From Nocardioidaceae bacterium (GTDB lineage Bacteria; Actinomycetota; Actinomycetes; Propionibacteriales; Nocardioidaceae), in NCBI GenBank assembly GCA_030447865.1, contig JAUJOD010000002.1, positions 62,001-126,000 of the forward strand: a stretch of 64,000 nucleotides of DNA, given 5' to 3'. The notes beneath the pieces are model-generated. The model was not told where the DNA came from. It saw only the letters and a program-made list of their open reading frames with translations, and did not search any database. The position numbers and the translations under genes were made by a program. This document shows, one piece after another, positions 25,636 to 33,770 of this stretch. Within the stretch, counting starts at the first letter, position 1. Every line of letters starts with the position of its first letter.

Positions 25636-26594
25636 GGGGCCACCTCTGCTGCGACCGCAGCCAACCGGCGTACGACGCCGGCACGGACCTCGTCCGGCGC
25701 CGTCACCACGACGTCGGAGCCGAATGACGCCAGCTCGTCGGCCAGCGCGGCTTCGTCGCCGTAGGGAAGCGTGATCTCGGTCCATCCATCGACTGCCTCG
25801 CGGCTGGTAGTGGCTCGCCGGCGCAGCAGGTCACCGGCTCCGGAGCGGACCCGGACGGTGGCCGAGCTGTGCGGTTGCGGCGGGGCCAGCGACGAGGCGA
25901 GCGCCCGGAGATCGAGGTTGGTAGGAGGTTCGAAGCCGCCCGGCTCACCGGCAGAAACGGTCCCTTCGATACGCGACAGCCGGAACATGCGGGCGGCCTC
26001 TCGGTCGCGGTCGTGGCCGATGAGGTACCAGTGGCCGTGCCAGGAGACGATGCCCCACGGCTCGACGTGTCGCCGGGCAGGCTCGCCGGCTCCCCTGGTG
26101 CGGTAGTCGAACTCGATCGGCCGCCGCTGTGTTACAGCGTCGAAGACAGGGTCGAAGGCTGGTTCGTTGGCGGCTAGCTGCGGCTCCAGGATGGTCAGCG
26201 CCGACTCGTCGACGGGTACTCCTGCGGCCCGGAGCTTGCGCAGACCCTGGGAGGTGGCGGCGGCCAGGCTGGCGTGCTGCCAGACCCGGGCGGCCAACCC
26301 CACCACAGCGGCCTCGTCGGCCTCCAACCTGATCTCCGGGAGCTCGAACTTGTCGCGCCGCACCCGGTAGCCGGGCTCGTCCTCGAAGGCCTTGTTGATC
26401 GCGCCCAGCTCGATCGGGACACCAAGCAGGCGCAGCTCCTCCTTGTCCCGGTCGAACATGCGGTCGAACGCGTCGTCCGACAGGTCGTGGTAGCCCTCGA
26501 CCGCCTGCCGGATGCGGTGCTTTGGCACGAAGTGGCGTGCCACCAGCAGACAGATCGTCAGGTTCATCAGACGCTCGGACTTGCGGGCGATCAC
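25632..26594 (-). CDS. pafB: WYL-domain transcriptional regulator PafB
   Basis: This 320-residue partner of PafC has an N-terminal HTH (MNLTICLLVARHFVPKHRIRQ), the FDRMFDRDKEELRLLGVPIE block, and a WYL domain with RRHVEPWGIVSWHGHWYLIGHDRDR. The GTG start at 26594 has GAGGAG about 10 nt upstream. It lies 12 nt downstream of the FKBP lipoprotein gene and begins the informational part of the operon. Confidence 0.93.
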   Translation of the reverse strand: MIARKSERLMNLTICLLVARHFVPKHRIRQAVEGYHDLSDDAFDRMFDRDKEELRLLGVPIELGAINKAFEDEPGYRVRRDKFELPEIRLEADEAAVVGLAARVWQHASLAAATSQGLRKLRAAGVPVDESALTILEPQLAANEPAFDPVFDAVTQRRPIEFDYRTRGAGEPARRHVEPWGIVSWHGHWYLIGHDRDREAARMFRLSRIEGTVSAGEPGGFEPPTNLDLRALASSLAPPQPHSSATVRVRSGAGDLLRRRATTSREAVDGWTEITLPYGDEAALADELASFGSDVVVTAPDEVRAGVVRRLAAVAAEVAP

Positions 26595-26606
26595 GAGAGG
26601 TGCTCC

Positions 26607-27569
26607 TCAGGAAGCCTGCAGGATGTCGACGACGAAGATGAGGTCGGCGTTAGGAGGAATGGTGTCACCGCTGCCGCTCGCGCCGTACCCGAGCTCGGAC
26701 GGGATGACCAGGATCACCCGAGAGCCAACCGGCTGACCCACCAGCCCCTGGTCCCAACCCGCGATCACCTGCCCGACACCGATGGCGAACGAGACAGGCT
26801 GGTCGTTCGACCAAGACTCGTCGAACACCTCGCCGTCAGGGTAGAGCTGGCCGACGTACTCGACGGTGATCGTCTGCCCGGACGCCACCTTCGCGCCCTC
26901 GCCCTTGATCAGCGGGTAGACGCCGAGTTCCGTCGGAGCCTCGGCGGTCTGCGGCGTGGCCACGAACTTCTCCGGGTTGCCCTGCTTGTCGTAGGTGAGC
27001 TCGGGGACGGTCGGCGGCGGTTCGACCTTGGTGCCGGACGCCGCCGTCGGCGGTGGTTCGGCCTTAGGTGGATTGACCACCTTGTGTACGTCGACGACGA
27101 AGATGAGGCTGTCGCCGGGGCGGATTGCCGCCCCGTTGCCGGTGGGGTCGTAGCCGTCCTTGGAGGAGACGCCGATCAGCACGCGGTCCCCGGCGTGGGC
27201 GCCTTTCAGCCCGGTGGCGAAACCTGTGATGACTTGGTCCAGCGAGAACGTCGCCGGTTTGCCGCCGCCCTGATAGCTGCTGTCGAACTCGGCTCCGTCA
27301 CTGGCGTTGATGCCGACGTAGTCGACGGTCACCGTAGATGTGGGAGTGATCGCCGCCCCTTTGCCGGCCCCTTCCTGCACCACCTCGCGCTGCGTCTCCG
27401 CGAACGACAGCGGCGCCTTGAACTCGATCACCGGCCGGCTACCCACCGGACCGGACACGGTCACTTCGGCCAGCGCGCCAGCCGTTGGCTGCTCATCGGT
27501 GGTCGCAGAGTCACCGCAAGCGCTCACCGCGAGCAGGACCGGAAGAACAGCGGTGAAAACTCGACGCAC
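26607..27569 (-). CDS. Lipoprotein with two FKBP-type peptidyl-prolyl isomerase domains
   Basis: This 320-residue exported lipoprotein has a signal peptide with lipobox VSAC (Cys about 18). A first, less typical FKBP domain (about 75-165, VDYVGINASDGAEFDSSYQ) and a second typical FKBP domain (about 225-318, VEYVGQLYPDGEVFDESW, LGYGASGSGDTIPPN) are joined by a Pro-rich linker. It would assist folding of secreted proteins outside the membrane. The GTG start at 27569 follows GAGG. It lies between pafA and pafB. Confidence 0.9.
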   Translation of the reverse strand: MRRVFTAVLPVLLAVSACGDSATTDEQPTAGALAEVTVSGPVGSRPVIEFKAPLSFAETQREVVQEGAGKGAAITPTSTVTVDYVGINASDGAEFDSSYQGGGKPATFSLDQVITGFATGLKGAHAGDRVLIGVSSKDGYDPTGNGAAIRPGDSLIFVVDVHKVVNPPKAEPPPTAASGTKVEPPPTVPELTYDKQGNPEKFVATPQTAEAPTELGVYPLIKGEGAKVASGQTITVEYVGQLYPDGEVFDESWSNDQPVSFAIGVGQVIAGWDQGLVGQPVGSRVILVIPSELGYGASGSGDTIPPNADLIFVVDILQAS

Positions 27570-27626
27570 GAAAGAACCTCACGGAGGGCTGCGGTGGTGC
27601 TGGTCAGGGACGGACCAGCCTAACAA

Positions 27627-28988
27627 TCACATCGAGTCGATGAGCCGCTCGACCCGTTCGTCGTGAGACCGGAAGGGGTCCTTGCACAACACGGTGCGCT
27701 GCGCCTGGTCGTTGAGCTTCAGGTGCACCCAGTCGACGGTGAAGTCACGCCGGCGTTCTTGCGCCTTGCGGATGAACTCACCGCGCAGCCGGGCTCGAGT
27801 GGTCTGCGGGGGCACGGACTTGGCCTCGAAGATGCTGAGGTCGCTGGCGACCCGGGCAACCGCGCCGCGCTTTTGCAGCAGGTAGTACAACCCCCGGTCG
27901 CGGTGGATGTCGTGGTAGGCGAGGTCAAGCTGCGCCACTCGCGCCGACGTCAGCCCAAGACCGTGCTGAGCACGGTAGCGCTCGATGAGCCGGTACTTGA
28001 TCACCCAGTCGAGCTCTCTTTCGACGAGGCTCAGGTCGTCGGACTCCACCGCCTTGAGCCCGCGCTCCCAAAGGTCGAGCGCCGCGTCGATCAGCGGTGT
28101 CTGCAGCTCGCGTCGGTCGACGAAGTCGCGAGCCTTGGAGAGGTACTCCCCCTGGATGTCCAGTGCCGACGCGTCGCGGCCGTTGGCCAGCCGCACCTTG
28201 CGCCTGCCGGTCATGTCGTGGGAGATCTCCCGGATCGCCCGAATCGGGTTCTCCATCGTCATGTCGCGCATGACGACGCCTGCCTCGATCATGCGCAGTA
28301 CGAGATCGGTGCTGGCGATCTTCAGCATCGTGGTGGTCTCGCTCATGTTCGAGTCACCGACGATGACGTGCAGCCGCCGGAAGCGCTCTGCGTCGGCGTG
28401 CGGCTCGTCGCGGGTGTTGATGATCGGCCGCGACCGGGTGGTGGCGCTGGATACGCCCTCCCAGATGTGCTCGGCCCGCTGGCTGACCGAGAACATCGCC
28501 CCCCGCGGGGTCTGCAGCACCTTCCCGGCGCCGCAGACGATCTGCCGGCTCACCAGGAACGGGATGAGGACGTCGGCCAGCCGGGAGAACTCACCATGGC
28601 GACCGACCAGGTAGTTCTCATGGCAGCCGTAGGAGTTGCCGGCGGAGTCGGTGTTGTTCTTGAAGAGGTAGACGTCGCCGGCGATGCCCTCGTCGCGCAG
28701 CCGCCGCTCCGCATCGACGAGCAGTCCCTCGAGCACCCGCTCCCCGGCTTTGTCGTGGGCGACGAGGTCGGTGACCGAGTCGCATTCGGGCGTGGCGTAC
28801 TCCGGGTGGCTGCCGACGTCGAGATACAGGCGGGCACCGTTGCGCAGGAAAACGTTGCTCGACCGCCCCCACGACACCACCCGGCGGAACAAGTAGCGCG
28901 CGACCTCGTCGGGAGACAACCGCCGCGCGCCCCTGAACGTGCACGTGACGCCGTACTCGTTCTCGATCCCGAAGATCCGGCGGTCCAC
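27627..28988 (-). CDS. pafA: Pup-protein ligase PafA
   Basis: This 453-residue glutamine-synthetase-like ligase attaches the C-terminal Glu of Pup to substrate lysines using ATP. It shows [12 protein letters not shown] (metal-binding Glu), [17 protein letters not shown] (catalytic Asp about 57), [21 protein letters not shown] and the C-terminal domain typical of PafA. It lacks the Dop loop. The GTG at 28988 is the start; TAGGCT (28995-29000) lies 6 nt upstream, suggesting a leaderless message. Confidence 0.96.
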   Translation of the reverse strand: MDRRIFGIENEYGVTCTFRGARRLSPDEVARYLFRRVVSWGRSSNVFLRNGARLYLDVGSHPEYATPECDSVTDLVAHDKAGERVLEGLLVDAERRLRDEGIAGDVYLFKNNTDSAGNSYGCHENYLVGRHGEFSRLADVLIPFLVSRQIVCGAGKVLQTPRGAMFSVSQRAEHIWEGVSSATTRSRPIINTRDEPHADAERFRRLHVIVGDSNMSETTTMLKIASTDLVLRMIEAGVVMRDMTMENPIRAIREISHDMTGRRKVRLANGRDASALDIQGEYLSKARDFVDRRELQTPLIDAALDLWERGLKAVESDDLSLVERELDWVIKYRLIERYRAQHGLGLTSARVAQLDLAYHDIHRDRGLYYLLQKRGAVARVASDLSIFEAKSVPPQTTRARLRGEFIRKAQERRRDFTVDWVHLKLNDQAQRTVLCKDPFRSHDERVERLIDSM

Positions 28989-29077
28989 GACTTCAGCCTA
29001 TGTCACCAGTGCAGCCAAGCCGCCCAGCTGACACTTGCCGACGACCTCTAGCTGCGCGGGTCCGGAAGCAGCTCTAC

Positions 29078-29094
29078 GCATGTAAACTGCATGC
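29078..29094. promoter_or_regulatory. Promoter and inverted repeat before vapB
   Basis: TAAACT (29083-29088) is a -10 element 6 nt before the ATG. It sits between inverted arms GCATG (29078-29082) and CATGC (29090-29094), a likely operator for the ribbon-helix-helix antitoxin. Confidence 0.45.
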
Positions 29095-29373
29095 ATGGTT
29101 GCCTTACAGATTCGCGATGTTCCTGATCATGTACGAGACGCCCTGGCCCAACAGGCTCGAGCAAGGGGCCAGTCGCTGCAGGCCTTCCTGCTGTCGCTGG
29201 TGCAGGCCGAAGCGCGACGCTCGACAAACCTCGCCCTGCTGGATCGCTTTTCGGCGCGCGACGATGGTTCCCAGCTGTCAGCAGCGGAAGCCGTTGACGC
29301 GCTCGACAGCGCTCGCGCTGAGCGAGACGCCCAGCTGGCTGGCACCCTCCCGCCGGCTGGTGCTGTCACTTGA
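29095..29373 (+). CDS. VapB/FitA-type ribbon-helix-helix antitoxin
   Basis: This 92-residue antitoxin has an N-terminal ribbon-helix-helix (MVALQIRDVPDHVRDAL, ARGQSLQAFLLSLV). The C-terminal part would wrap and inhibit the partner toxin. The stop overlaps the TTG start of the PIN gene (TTGA). It lies divergent from pafA. Operator-like repeats at the start codon suggest autoregulation. Confidence 0.88.
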   Translation: MVALQIRDVPDHVRDALAQQARARGQSLQAFLLSLVQAEARRSTNLALLDRFSARDDGSQLSAAEAVDALDSARAERDAQLAGTLPPAGAVT

Positions 29374-29774
29374 TCGTGGTGGATGCGTCCGTACTCGCCA
29401 ACGCGCTCATCGACGACGGGCCAGTCGGCGACAGGAGTCGAGCCGAACTGATCCGGGATGCGCACTGGGCCGCTCCGGGACATCTCGTTGTCGAGACGTT
29501 CTCCGCCGTGCGCGGCCGATACCTTGGCAGGAAGATTGGCCATGGACGCGCCCAGGATGCCCTCGAGGCGCTGACTTCGTCGACCATCGAGTTGCTGAGC
29601 ACCATGCCCTTGCTGCCGAGAATGTGGCAGCTCCGCGCGAACGTCAGCGGTTACGACGCTGCCTACATTGCTGCCGCCGAGACCTACGAGTGCCCGCTGG
29701 TTACTTGCGACGCCCGGCTCACGCATATGAGCCGACTGCGCTGTGAGATCCGGTCAGCCCTGCCCACCAACTGA
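29370..29774 (+). CDS. VapC-type PIN domain ribonuclease toxin
   Basis: This 134-residue PIN domain has conserved acids in IVVDASVLANAL, HLVVETFSAVRG, GYDAAYIAAAE and LVTCDARL. VapC toxins cut tRNA or rRNA in a metal-dependent way. The TTG at 29370 is coupled to the antitoxin; GTG 29376 is an alternative. Its 3' end overlaps the convergent Mut7-C gene by 21 nt. Confidence 0.88.
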   Translation: MIVVDASVLANALIDDGPVGDRSRAELIRDAHWAAPGHLVVETFSAVRGRYLGRKIGHGRAQDALEALTSSTIELLSTMPLLPRMWQLRANVSGYDAAYIAAAETYECPLVTCDARLTHMSRLRCEIRSALPTN

Positions 29775-30518
29775 CGACCCCCCAACGCCTGTCGCCACCA
29801 TGGCGTCGAGGCGTCGAGAATGGGCACCGCGCCAGTAGACGCGGCCGCAGATGTCGCACGCGGCGAACTCGTCGTACGAGCGAACCGTGCCCGGTTCTAG
29901 CCGTCCGGCCACATCGGCCTTGTCGACCGGGTGGACCTCGCCGTTGCAGGCCAGACACCGCGTGAATGGGGCGAGGAGAGGGTCGAAGCGGTCGAGGACG
30001 TCCGCCAACTGCTCATCGGCACGGTCACCGCGCACGTACGCCGCGTGGCCCCACATCGCCCGGCGGCGCAAGAGCCCGCGGTCCTTGCTGAGCAGCACAC
30101 GACGCTCGCCGAGGGCTAGCCGGATCAGCGCCTCGTCAGTGGCCGCTGTCGAATAGGCCGCGTCGAGACCAAGAAGCCGCAGCCGTCTAGTCAACGACCC
30201 CAGGTGTACGTCGAGCACGAACCGCGGCCAGCCCGCCAATCGCTGCGGCCGTACCGGGGGTCGCACGTCCACCACGTCCCCGTCCATGAGGCGAACTGAC
30301 GGATCCACGTGGCAGCCGTCCTTGCTCAGCGCGCCGACCTCGGTCAGGGGCGGTCCGACTGACTGCACGACGTGGCCGAGCGACGATGTGCCGTCGTACG
30401 CCACTTCCACGTCGCCGTGACGATGGCGCGAGGGAAGGAACAGGTGCAGCGCCTCATCGATCCTGAGGACGACGGCAGAGCCCATCGGCTTCTTCTTCAT
30501 CCCGAGCAGCCACGCCAT
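29754..30518 (-). CDS. Ubiquitin-like plus Mut7-C RNase domain protein
   Basis: This 254-residue protein has an N-terminal beta-grasp ubiquitin-like segment (about 13-92: VVLRIDEALHLFLPSRHRHG, then DGDVVDVRPP) and a Mut7-C domain (about 98-250: RFVLDVHLGSLTRRLRLLGLDAAY, LLSKDRGLL, and a zinc-binding CLACNGEV...CDICGRVYW). Mut7-C is a PIN-fold domain predicted to be an RNase. The start could be ATG 30518, 30500 or 30485. Its cellular role is not known. Confidence 0.87.
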   Translation of the reverse strand: MAWLLGMKKKPMGSAVVLRIDEALHLFLPSRHRHGDVEVAYDGTSSLGHVVQSVGPPLTEVGALSKDGCHVDPSVRLMDGDVVDVRPPVRPQRLAGWPRFVLDVHLGSLTRRLRLLGLDAAYSTAATDEALIRLALGERRVLLSKDRGLLRRRAMWGHAAYVRGDRADEQLADVLDRFDPLLAPFTRCLACNGEVHPVDKADVAGRLEPGTVRSYDEFAACDICGRVYWRGAHSRRLDAMVATGVGGSSVGGQG

Positions 30519-30598
30519 GATCCTGCCTCAGGTGGGCGGCACTCGAAAGACCGCGATGGTTGCCGATCACCGGGTAGCCACGGTTCGGCAGTTCATGA

Positions 30599-30625
30599 GG
30601 AACCATTTGAGGAGGCCAAGGGGTT
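30599..30625 (+). promoter_or_regulatory. ECF-type promoter candidate before the SigE-family sigma gene
   Basis: GGAACC (30599-30604) and GTT (30623-30625), separated by 18 nt, resemble ECF promoters of the GGAAC...GTT type. It lies 32 nt before the sigma factor ATG, which suggests autoregulation. Confidence 0.4.
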
Positions 30626-30656
30626 TAGCGGCTAGGACGACGAGACAGGATGACGG

Positions 30657-31148
30657 ATGGGCAGCGACGAGGAGTTCGCGACCTACATGGCCGCGCGCTG
30701 GCCAGCCCTGATGCGCTCGCTCATCGTGCTCGGCTGTTCACCGCAGGAAGCGGAGGATGTCGCGCAGGTCGGGCTCGCTCGCTGCTATTCGTCGTGGGAC
30801 CGGGTGCAGCGGGCCGACGACATGGACGCCTATGTGTACCGCACAATCCTCAACTGCTGGGCCAAGAGCAAGCGTCGGCGCTGGTGGGGTGAGCAACCGG
30901 TCGACGTACTGCCCGTCAGGGCGACACCGGACCCGGCCGATGAAACGGTGATCCGGCACGCAGTCGAGCAGGCGCTCGGCCAGCTCAGTGCCGACCATCG
31001 AACCGTGCTGGTGCTCCGCTTTGTCGCGGACATGACCGAGCCGCAGGTGGCGCACACGTTGGACATTCCGGTCGGAACTGTGAAGAGCCGCGTGGCGCGT
31101 GCCATCGCGCGCATCAAGCTGGACGACCTGCGTGAGGAGACACGATGA
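30657..31148 (+). CDS. SigE-family (ECF-like) RNA polymerase sigma factor
   Basis: This 163-residue, two-domain sigma-70 factor has region 2 at about 5-75 (YMAARWPALMRSLIVLGCSPQEAEDVAQ, YVYRTILNCWAK) and region 4 at about 100-155 (SADHRTVLVLRFVADMTEPQVAHTL, GTVKSRVARAI). It belongs to the actinobacterial SigE family often paired with a membrane-anchored partner. It overlaps the downstream gene by an ATGA. A GGAACC-N18-GTT element upstream suggests autoregulation. Confidence 0.92.
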   Translation: MGSDEEFATYMAARWPALMRSLIVLGCSPQEAEDVAQVGLARCYSSWDRVQRADDMDAYVYRTILNCWAKSKRRRWWGEQPVDVLPVRATPDPADETVIRHAVEQALGQLSADHRTVLVLRFVADMTEPQVAHTLDIPVGTVKSRVARAIARIKLDDLREETR

Positions 31149-31699
31149 ACGAGACTCAGACCCGAGAGTTCCTGCACCGCGCCCGCGACGGCATCGCCGT
31201 CGGGGTGCCTCCGGTCGCGGAGGTGATGGCGGCAGGAGCGAAGCAGCGGAGAGTACGGCGAGCAGGATGGGTCGGTGCCGGCGTCGCCACCGCCGCGCTC
31301 GCAGTGGGAGTTGCAGTCGTGGCGCCCGGTGCGTTTCAGCGCGGCGATGGCCGGCTGCTGGCGCACGCGGCTAACCCCGCGAACATCCCCTGGTGGGCCG
31401 ACGGTGTCCTGCACCTGGCGAATGTCGAGGTCGAGGCGGCGAACCTCGACACCATGGTGCAGGTCCGCAACGGTGTCGTGTACTGGTCTACAACCGAGAC
31501 CGGGTCAGCACCGACCCCGGTCGTCCACGTCGACGAGGAAGGGACCGCGACAACGATCGGCGACAAGTCGCAGGACTCCCCCATCGCCTCCGACCCGACC
31601 ACGGGCTGGGTTGCGTGGGTGAATGACACGGAGACCACCCCGCCCATCTTGATGTCTATGACACCGTCGCCGACAAAGAGGTCGGCCACCGAGAGCTGA
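31145..31699 (+). pseudogene. Sigma-factor-associated membrane-anchored protein, N-terminal part (frameshifted gene)
   Basis: This frame codes 184 residues: a cytoplasmic segment (about 1-38), one membrane helix (WVGAGVATAALAVGVAVV, about 41-60) and the start of an extracytoplasmic beta-propeller-like region. At about 31640 the reading frame breaks. The correct continuation lies in the -1 frame from about 31642 (AHLDVYDTVADKEVGHREL) and runs without a stop to 32295. Adding one base in CCCCGCCC would join the two. It is probably an anti-sigma or sensor partner. Either a real mutation or a sequencing error is possible. Confidence 0.7.
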
Positions 31700-32295
31700 T
31701 GGAGCGCGGGCCGCGATGGAAGTGGTTGGACGTGGGAAGCTACCCGATCGCCATCGACGACGGTCAGGTGTTCTACGCGGCTCAAGACGGCGACTACCGA
31801 TGGGATCCGGAGGCAGACGAACTGCAGCGCATCTCCAGCGGGGACCACAGCGTCGTTGATGCCCAGAACGGGCGGGTCGCCATCCAGCCCGAGGGAGTCG
31901 GCGGAAACGTGACGACGATCGAAACCGACGGGGCGCCCGTCACTCTGGCTGGCGCCGATCCGGTGAGCTTCTCCCCCGACGGCCGGTACGTCATGATCAC
32001 CCCGGGCTCTATCGGGGGAAAGGCAGCGCTGTACGAGACCCAGAGGGGAACCAGACTGGAAACAGGTCTGCCTGCCCAGAGACCGGTGGCCGACGCCGCG
32101 TTCGGACCGAACGGCACCATCACATACGCCCTCAGCACTCGCCCCGACCCCCCCGACCAGCGGGTCGACGGTCCATCAATTTTCCCGTTTCCTGAGCCCC
32201 CATTCGACCTCGTCACCTGTGTGATCGCCACCGCCGCCTGCGAGACCGTCGCCAGCGACGTCGCAGAACAACAGCCAGTCATCCTGCCCGACTAG
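31699..32295 (+). pseudogene. C-terminal part of the frameshifted sigma-associated protein (beta-propeller-like)
   Basis: This 198-residue frame begins with ATG 31699, but the same frame is open from about 31642 and continues the upstream protein. Repeats such as SFSPDGRYVMITPG and AAFGPNGTITYALS are typical of TolB-like beta-propeller blades. It has no signal peptide or ribosome site of its own, so it is unlikely to be a separate gene, though translational coupling at TGATGG is possible. Confidence 0.62.
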
Positions 32296-32322
32296 GCGCC
32301 TGGCGGTTCGGACTACGCCGGT

Positions 32323-32871
32323 CTACTGTGCGGGAGCATGGCAGACATCGTGCTTCGTGTCCGGCTCATCAGTGGTGACAGCCTGGATGTGACCTACGAG
32401 GAGCCGGGCGCGAGCAGCGAAGACGCGGTCATCGAGCGAGTAGTCGCAACGCTTGCCGAAGATTCCGGCGTCCTGCGCTGCGCTCACGGCGACCGGCTCC
32501 TCCTGCTGTGTGCACGAGGTGTTGCGGCCGTTGAGGTCGGTCCGCGCGGCGCGGTGTTGTAAGCCGCCCCATGGGATGCGCCGTTCGCGTTGGCCCCATC
32601 GACGGCGATATGCATCCGAGCGGTGTTCGATCGCCACGACGTCGACGCGGTGGTCCGGGTCACTGACTCGGTAGATGACGCGGAAGTCTCCGCGCCGCGC
32701 ACTGTGCAGTCCGCTGACATCGAACTTCAGGGGCTTGCTTACACGCTGCGGATTCTGAGCCAAAGCCCCGTAACAGAACTCAATGACCGCGGTGCCGACC
32801 TTCTCGGGCAGCCGAGCGAGGGAGCGCCTGGCAGACGAGGTCCAAGCGACCTCATACCTGCCTGTCGTCAC
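32323..32871 (-). CDS. RelE/ParE-type toxin with an unexplained C-terminal extension
   Basis: Residues 1-91 form a typical RelE-family toxin (RYEVAWTSSARRSLARLPEKV, FDVSGLHSARRGDFRVIYRV, VVAIEHRSDAYRRRW). Such toxins cleave mRNA at the ribosome. Relatives normally stop at about 90 residues; here the frame runs on for another 91 residues of low-similarity, Arg- and Asp-rich sequence antisense to a small gene. The natural stop seems to have been lost. The ATG at 32871 overlaps the antitoxin stop (ATGA). Confidence 0.75.
   Translation of the reverse strand: MTTGRYEVAWTSSARRSLARLPEKVGTAVIEFCYGALAQNPQRVSKPLKFDVSGLHSARRGDFRVIYRVSDPDHRVDVVAIEHRSDAYRRRWGQRERRIPWGGLQHRAARTDLNGRNTSCTQQEEPVAVSAAQDAGIFGKRCDYSLDDRVFAARARLLVGHIQAVTTDEPDTKHDVCHAPAQ
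32338..32562 (+). CDS. Small conserved-looking hypothetical protein
   Basis: This 74-residue acidic protein starts MADIVLRVRLISGDSLDVTYEE and ends GVAAVEVGPRGAVL. The alternation of short strands suggests a small beta-rich fold. TACTGT (32324-32329) lies 8 nt before the ATG, consistent with leaderless transcription. The gene is wholly antisense to the C-terminal extension of the RelE-type gene, so both cannot be under simple selection. I judge this frame the more likely real gene. Confidence 0.6.
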   Translation: MADIVLRVRLISGDSLDVTYEEPGASSEDAVIERVVATLAEDSGVLRCAHGDRLLLLCARGVAAVEVGPRGAVL

Positions 32872-33152
32872 GCTGGGCGGATCAGTGCCAGTGCCTCGTC
32901 CTTGGACAGCACTGTTGCGGGCGCATCTCGGAGTTGATCGAGGCTCTCGCGGATCTGCATGATCAGTGCCGGGCTGGACAACACGTCGACGGTTTCCTCT
33001 AGGGATTCGAGGTCATCCACGCTCAAGATGACCGCAGCGGCGCGACCATGCTTAGTGATGACTACCCGACCGTGCTCACGTTCGACCGTGGCCACCACCG
33101 TGGACAACTGGTTCTTGACTTCCTTCAGTGCCATCTGCTCAGTGATGTCCAT
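32868..33152 (-). CDS. Phd/YefM-type antitoxin
   Basis: This 94-residue antitoxin starts MDITEQMALKEVKNQLSTVV and contains GRVVITKHGRAAAVILSVDDL, the Phd/YefM DNA-binding fold. The ATG at 33152 is chosen over 33170 because a TACACT -10 and a perfect operator palindrome occupy 33154-33167. It would neutralise the RelE-type toxin downstream and repress the operon. Confidence 0.9.
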   Translation of the reverse strand: MDITEQMALKEVKNQLSTVVATVEREHGRVVITKHGRAAAVILSVDDLESLEETVDVLSSPALIMQIRESLDQLRDAPATVLSKDEALALIRPA

Positions 33153-33153
33153 A

Positions 33154-33167
33154 GCTACAAGTGTAGC
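33154..33167 (-). promoter_or_regulatory. Operator palindrome and -10 of the Phd/RelE operon
   Basis: GCTACAAGTGTAGC (plus strand) has 6-bp inverted arms GCTACA/TGTAGC. On the minus strand it contains TACACT, a -10 lying 7 nt before ATG 33152. The overlap of operator and -10 is typical for antitoxin autorepression. Confidence 0.6.
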
Positions 33168-33218
33168 CACTTAGTTGCCAAAGACGCCGTGCGGGCTCGG
33201 TTCGGTCCGGAGGGTGAG

Positions 33219-33770
33219 TCACAGTAGGCCGGCGTGGTCCAGGCCGAGGTAGACCAGCTCGTTCCCCGTCATCCGCCCTGCCTTGAGCTCGGCTCGGACG
33301 GCCTCCACGTCGAGCACCACTGGCTCGCAGTCCTCGTACTCCTCGAGCCGTTGCATACCAGCCGGCACGCAGCCGCGAGCGATCACCACATGCCGCTGGC
33401 CCGTCGAAGAGGCGCTCACGGCGGTGGCCACCTGCTCCAGCTCAGTCGCGAGGTAGCCAGTCTCCTCGGCGAGCTCACGCGCCGCCGCCTCGAGCGGGGT
33501 CTCCCCCGGGTCGACGAAGCCACCCGGGATGTTCAGCACGACGCGGTCAGGCCCCGGCCGGAACTGCCGGACGCACACCACCTGCCCCTCGGGTGTCAGC
33601 GCGAGGACTCCGACACTGTGGCCGCCGCCGAACATGTCCCACTGGGCCAACCGGCCATCGGGCAGGCGGTAGGTCCGCTGGGTGACCCTGATCCAGCCGT
33701 CGTGAACGACGACGTCCTCGCCGACCACCTGCCAGTGCCGGTCGGAGTCCGGATCGGTGCCGTCACTCAT
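33219..33770 (-). CDS. NUDIX hydrolase (ADP-ribose pyrophosphatase-like)
   Basis: This 183-residue protein has the NUDIX box [20 protein letters not shown] then ETGY, matching Gx5Ex7REUxEExGU. The upstream [12 protein letters not shown] and [13 protein letters not shown] resemble ADP-ribose or nucleoside-diphosphate sugar hydrolases. The ATG at 33770 overlaps the prcA stop by 8 nt, so it is translated with the proteasome operon. The substrate is not certain. Confidence 0.88.
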   Translation of the reverse strand: MSDGTDPDSDRHWQVVGEDVVVHDGWIRVTQRTYRLPDGRLAQWDMFGGGHSVGVLALTPEGQVVCVRQFRPGPDRVVLNIPGGFVDPGETPLEAAARELAEETGYLATELEQVATAVSASSTGQRHVVIARGCVPAGMQRLEEYEDCEPVVLDVEAVRAELKAGRMTGNELVYLGLDHAGLL

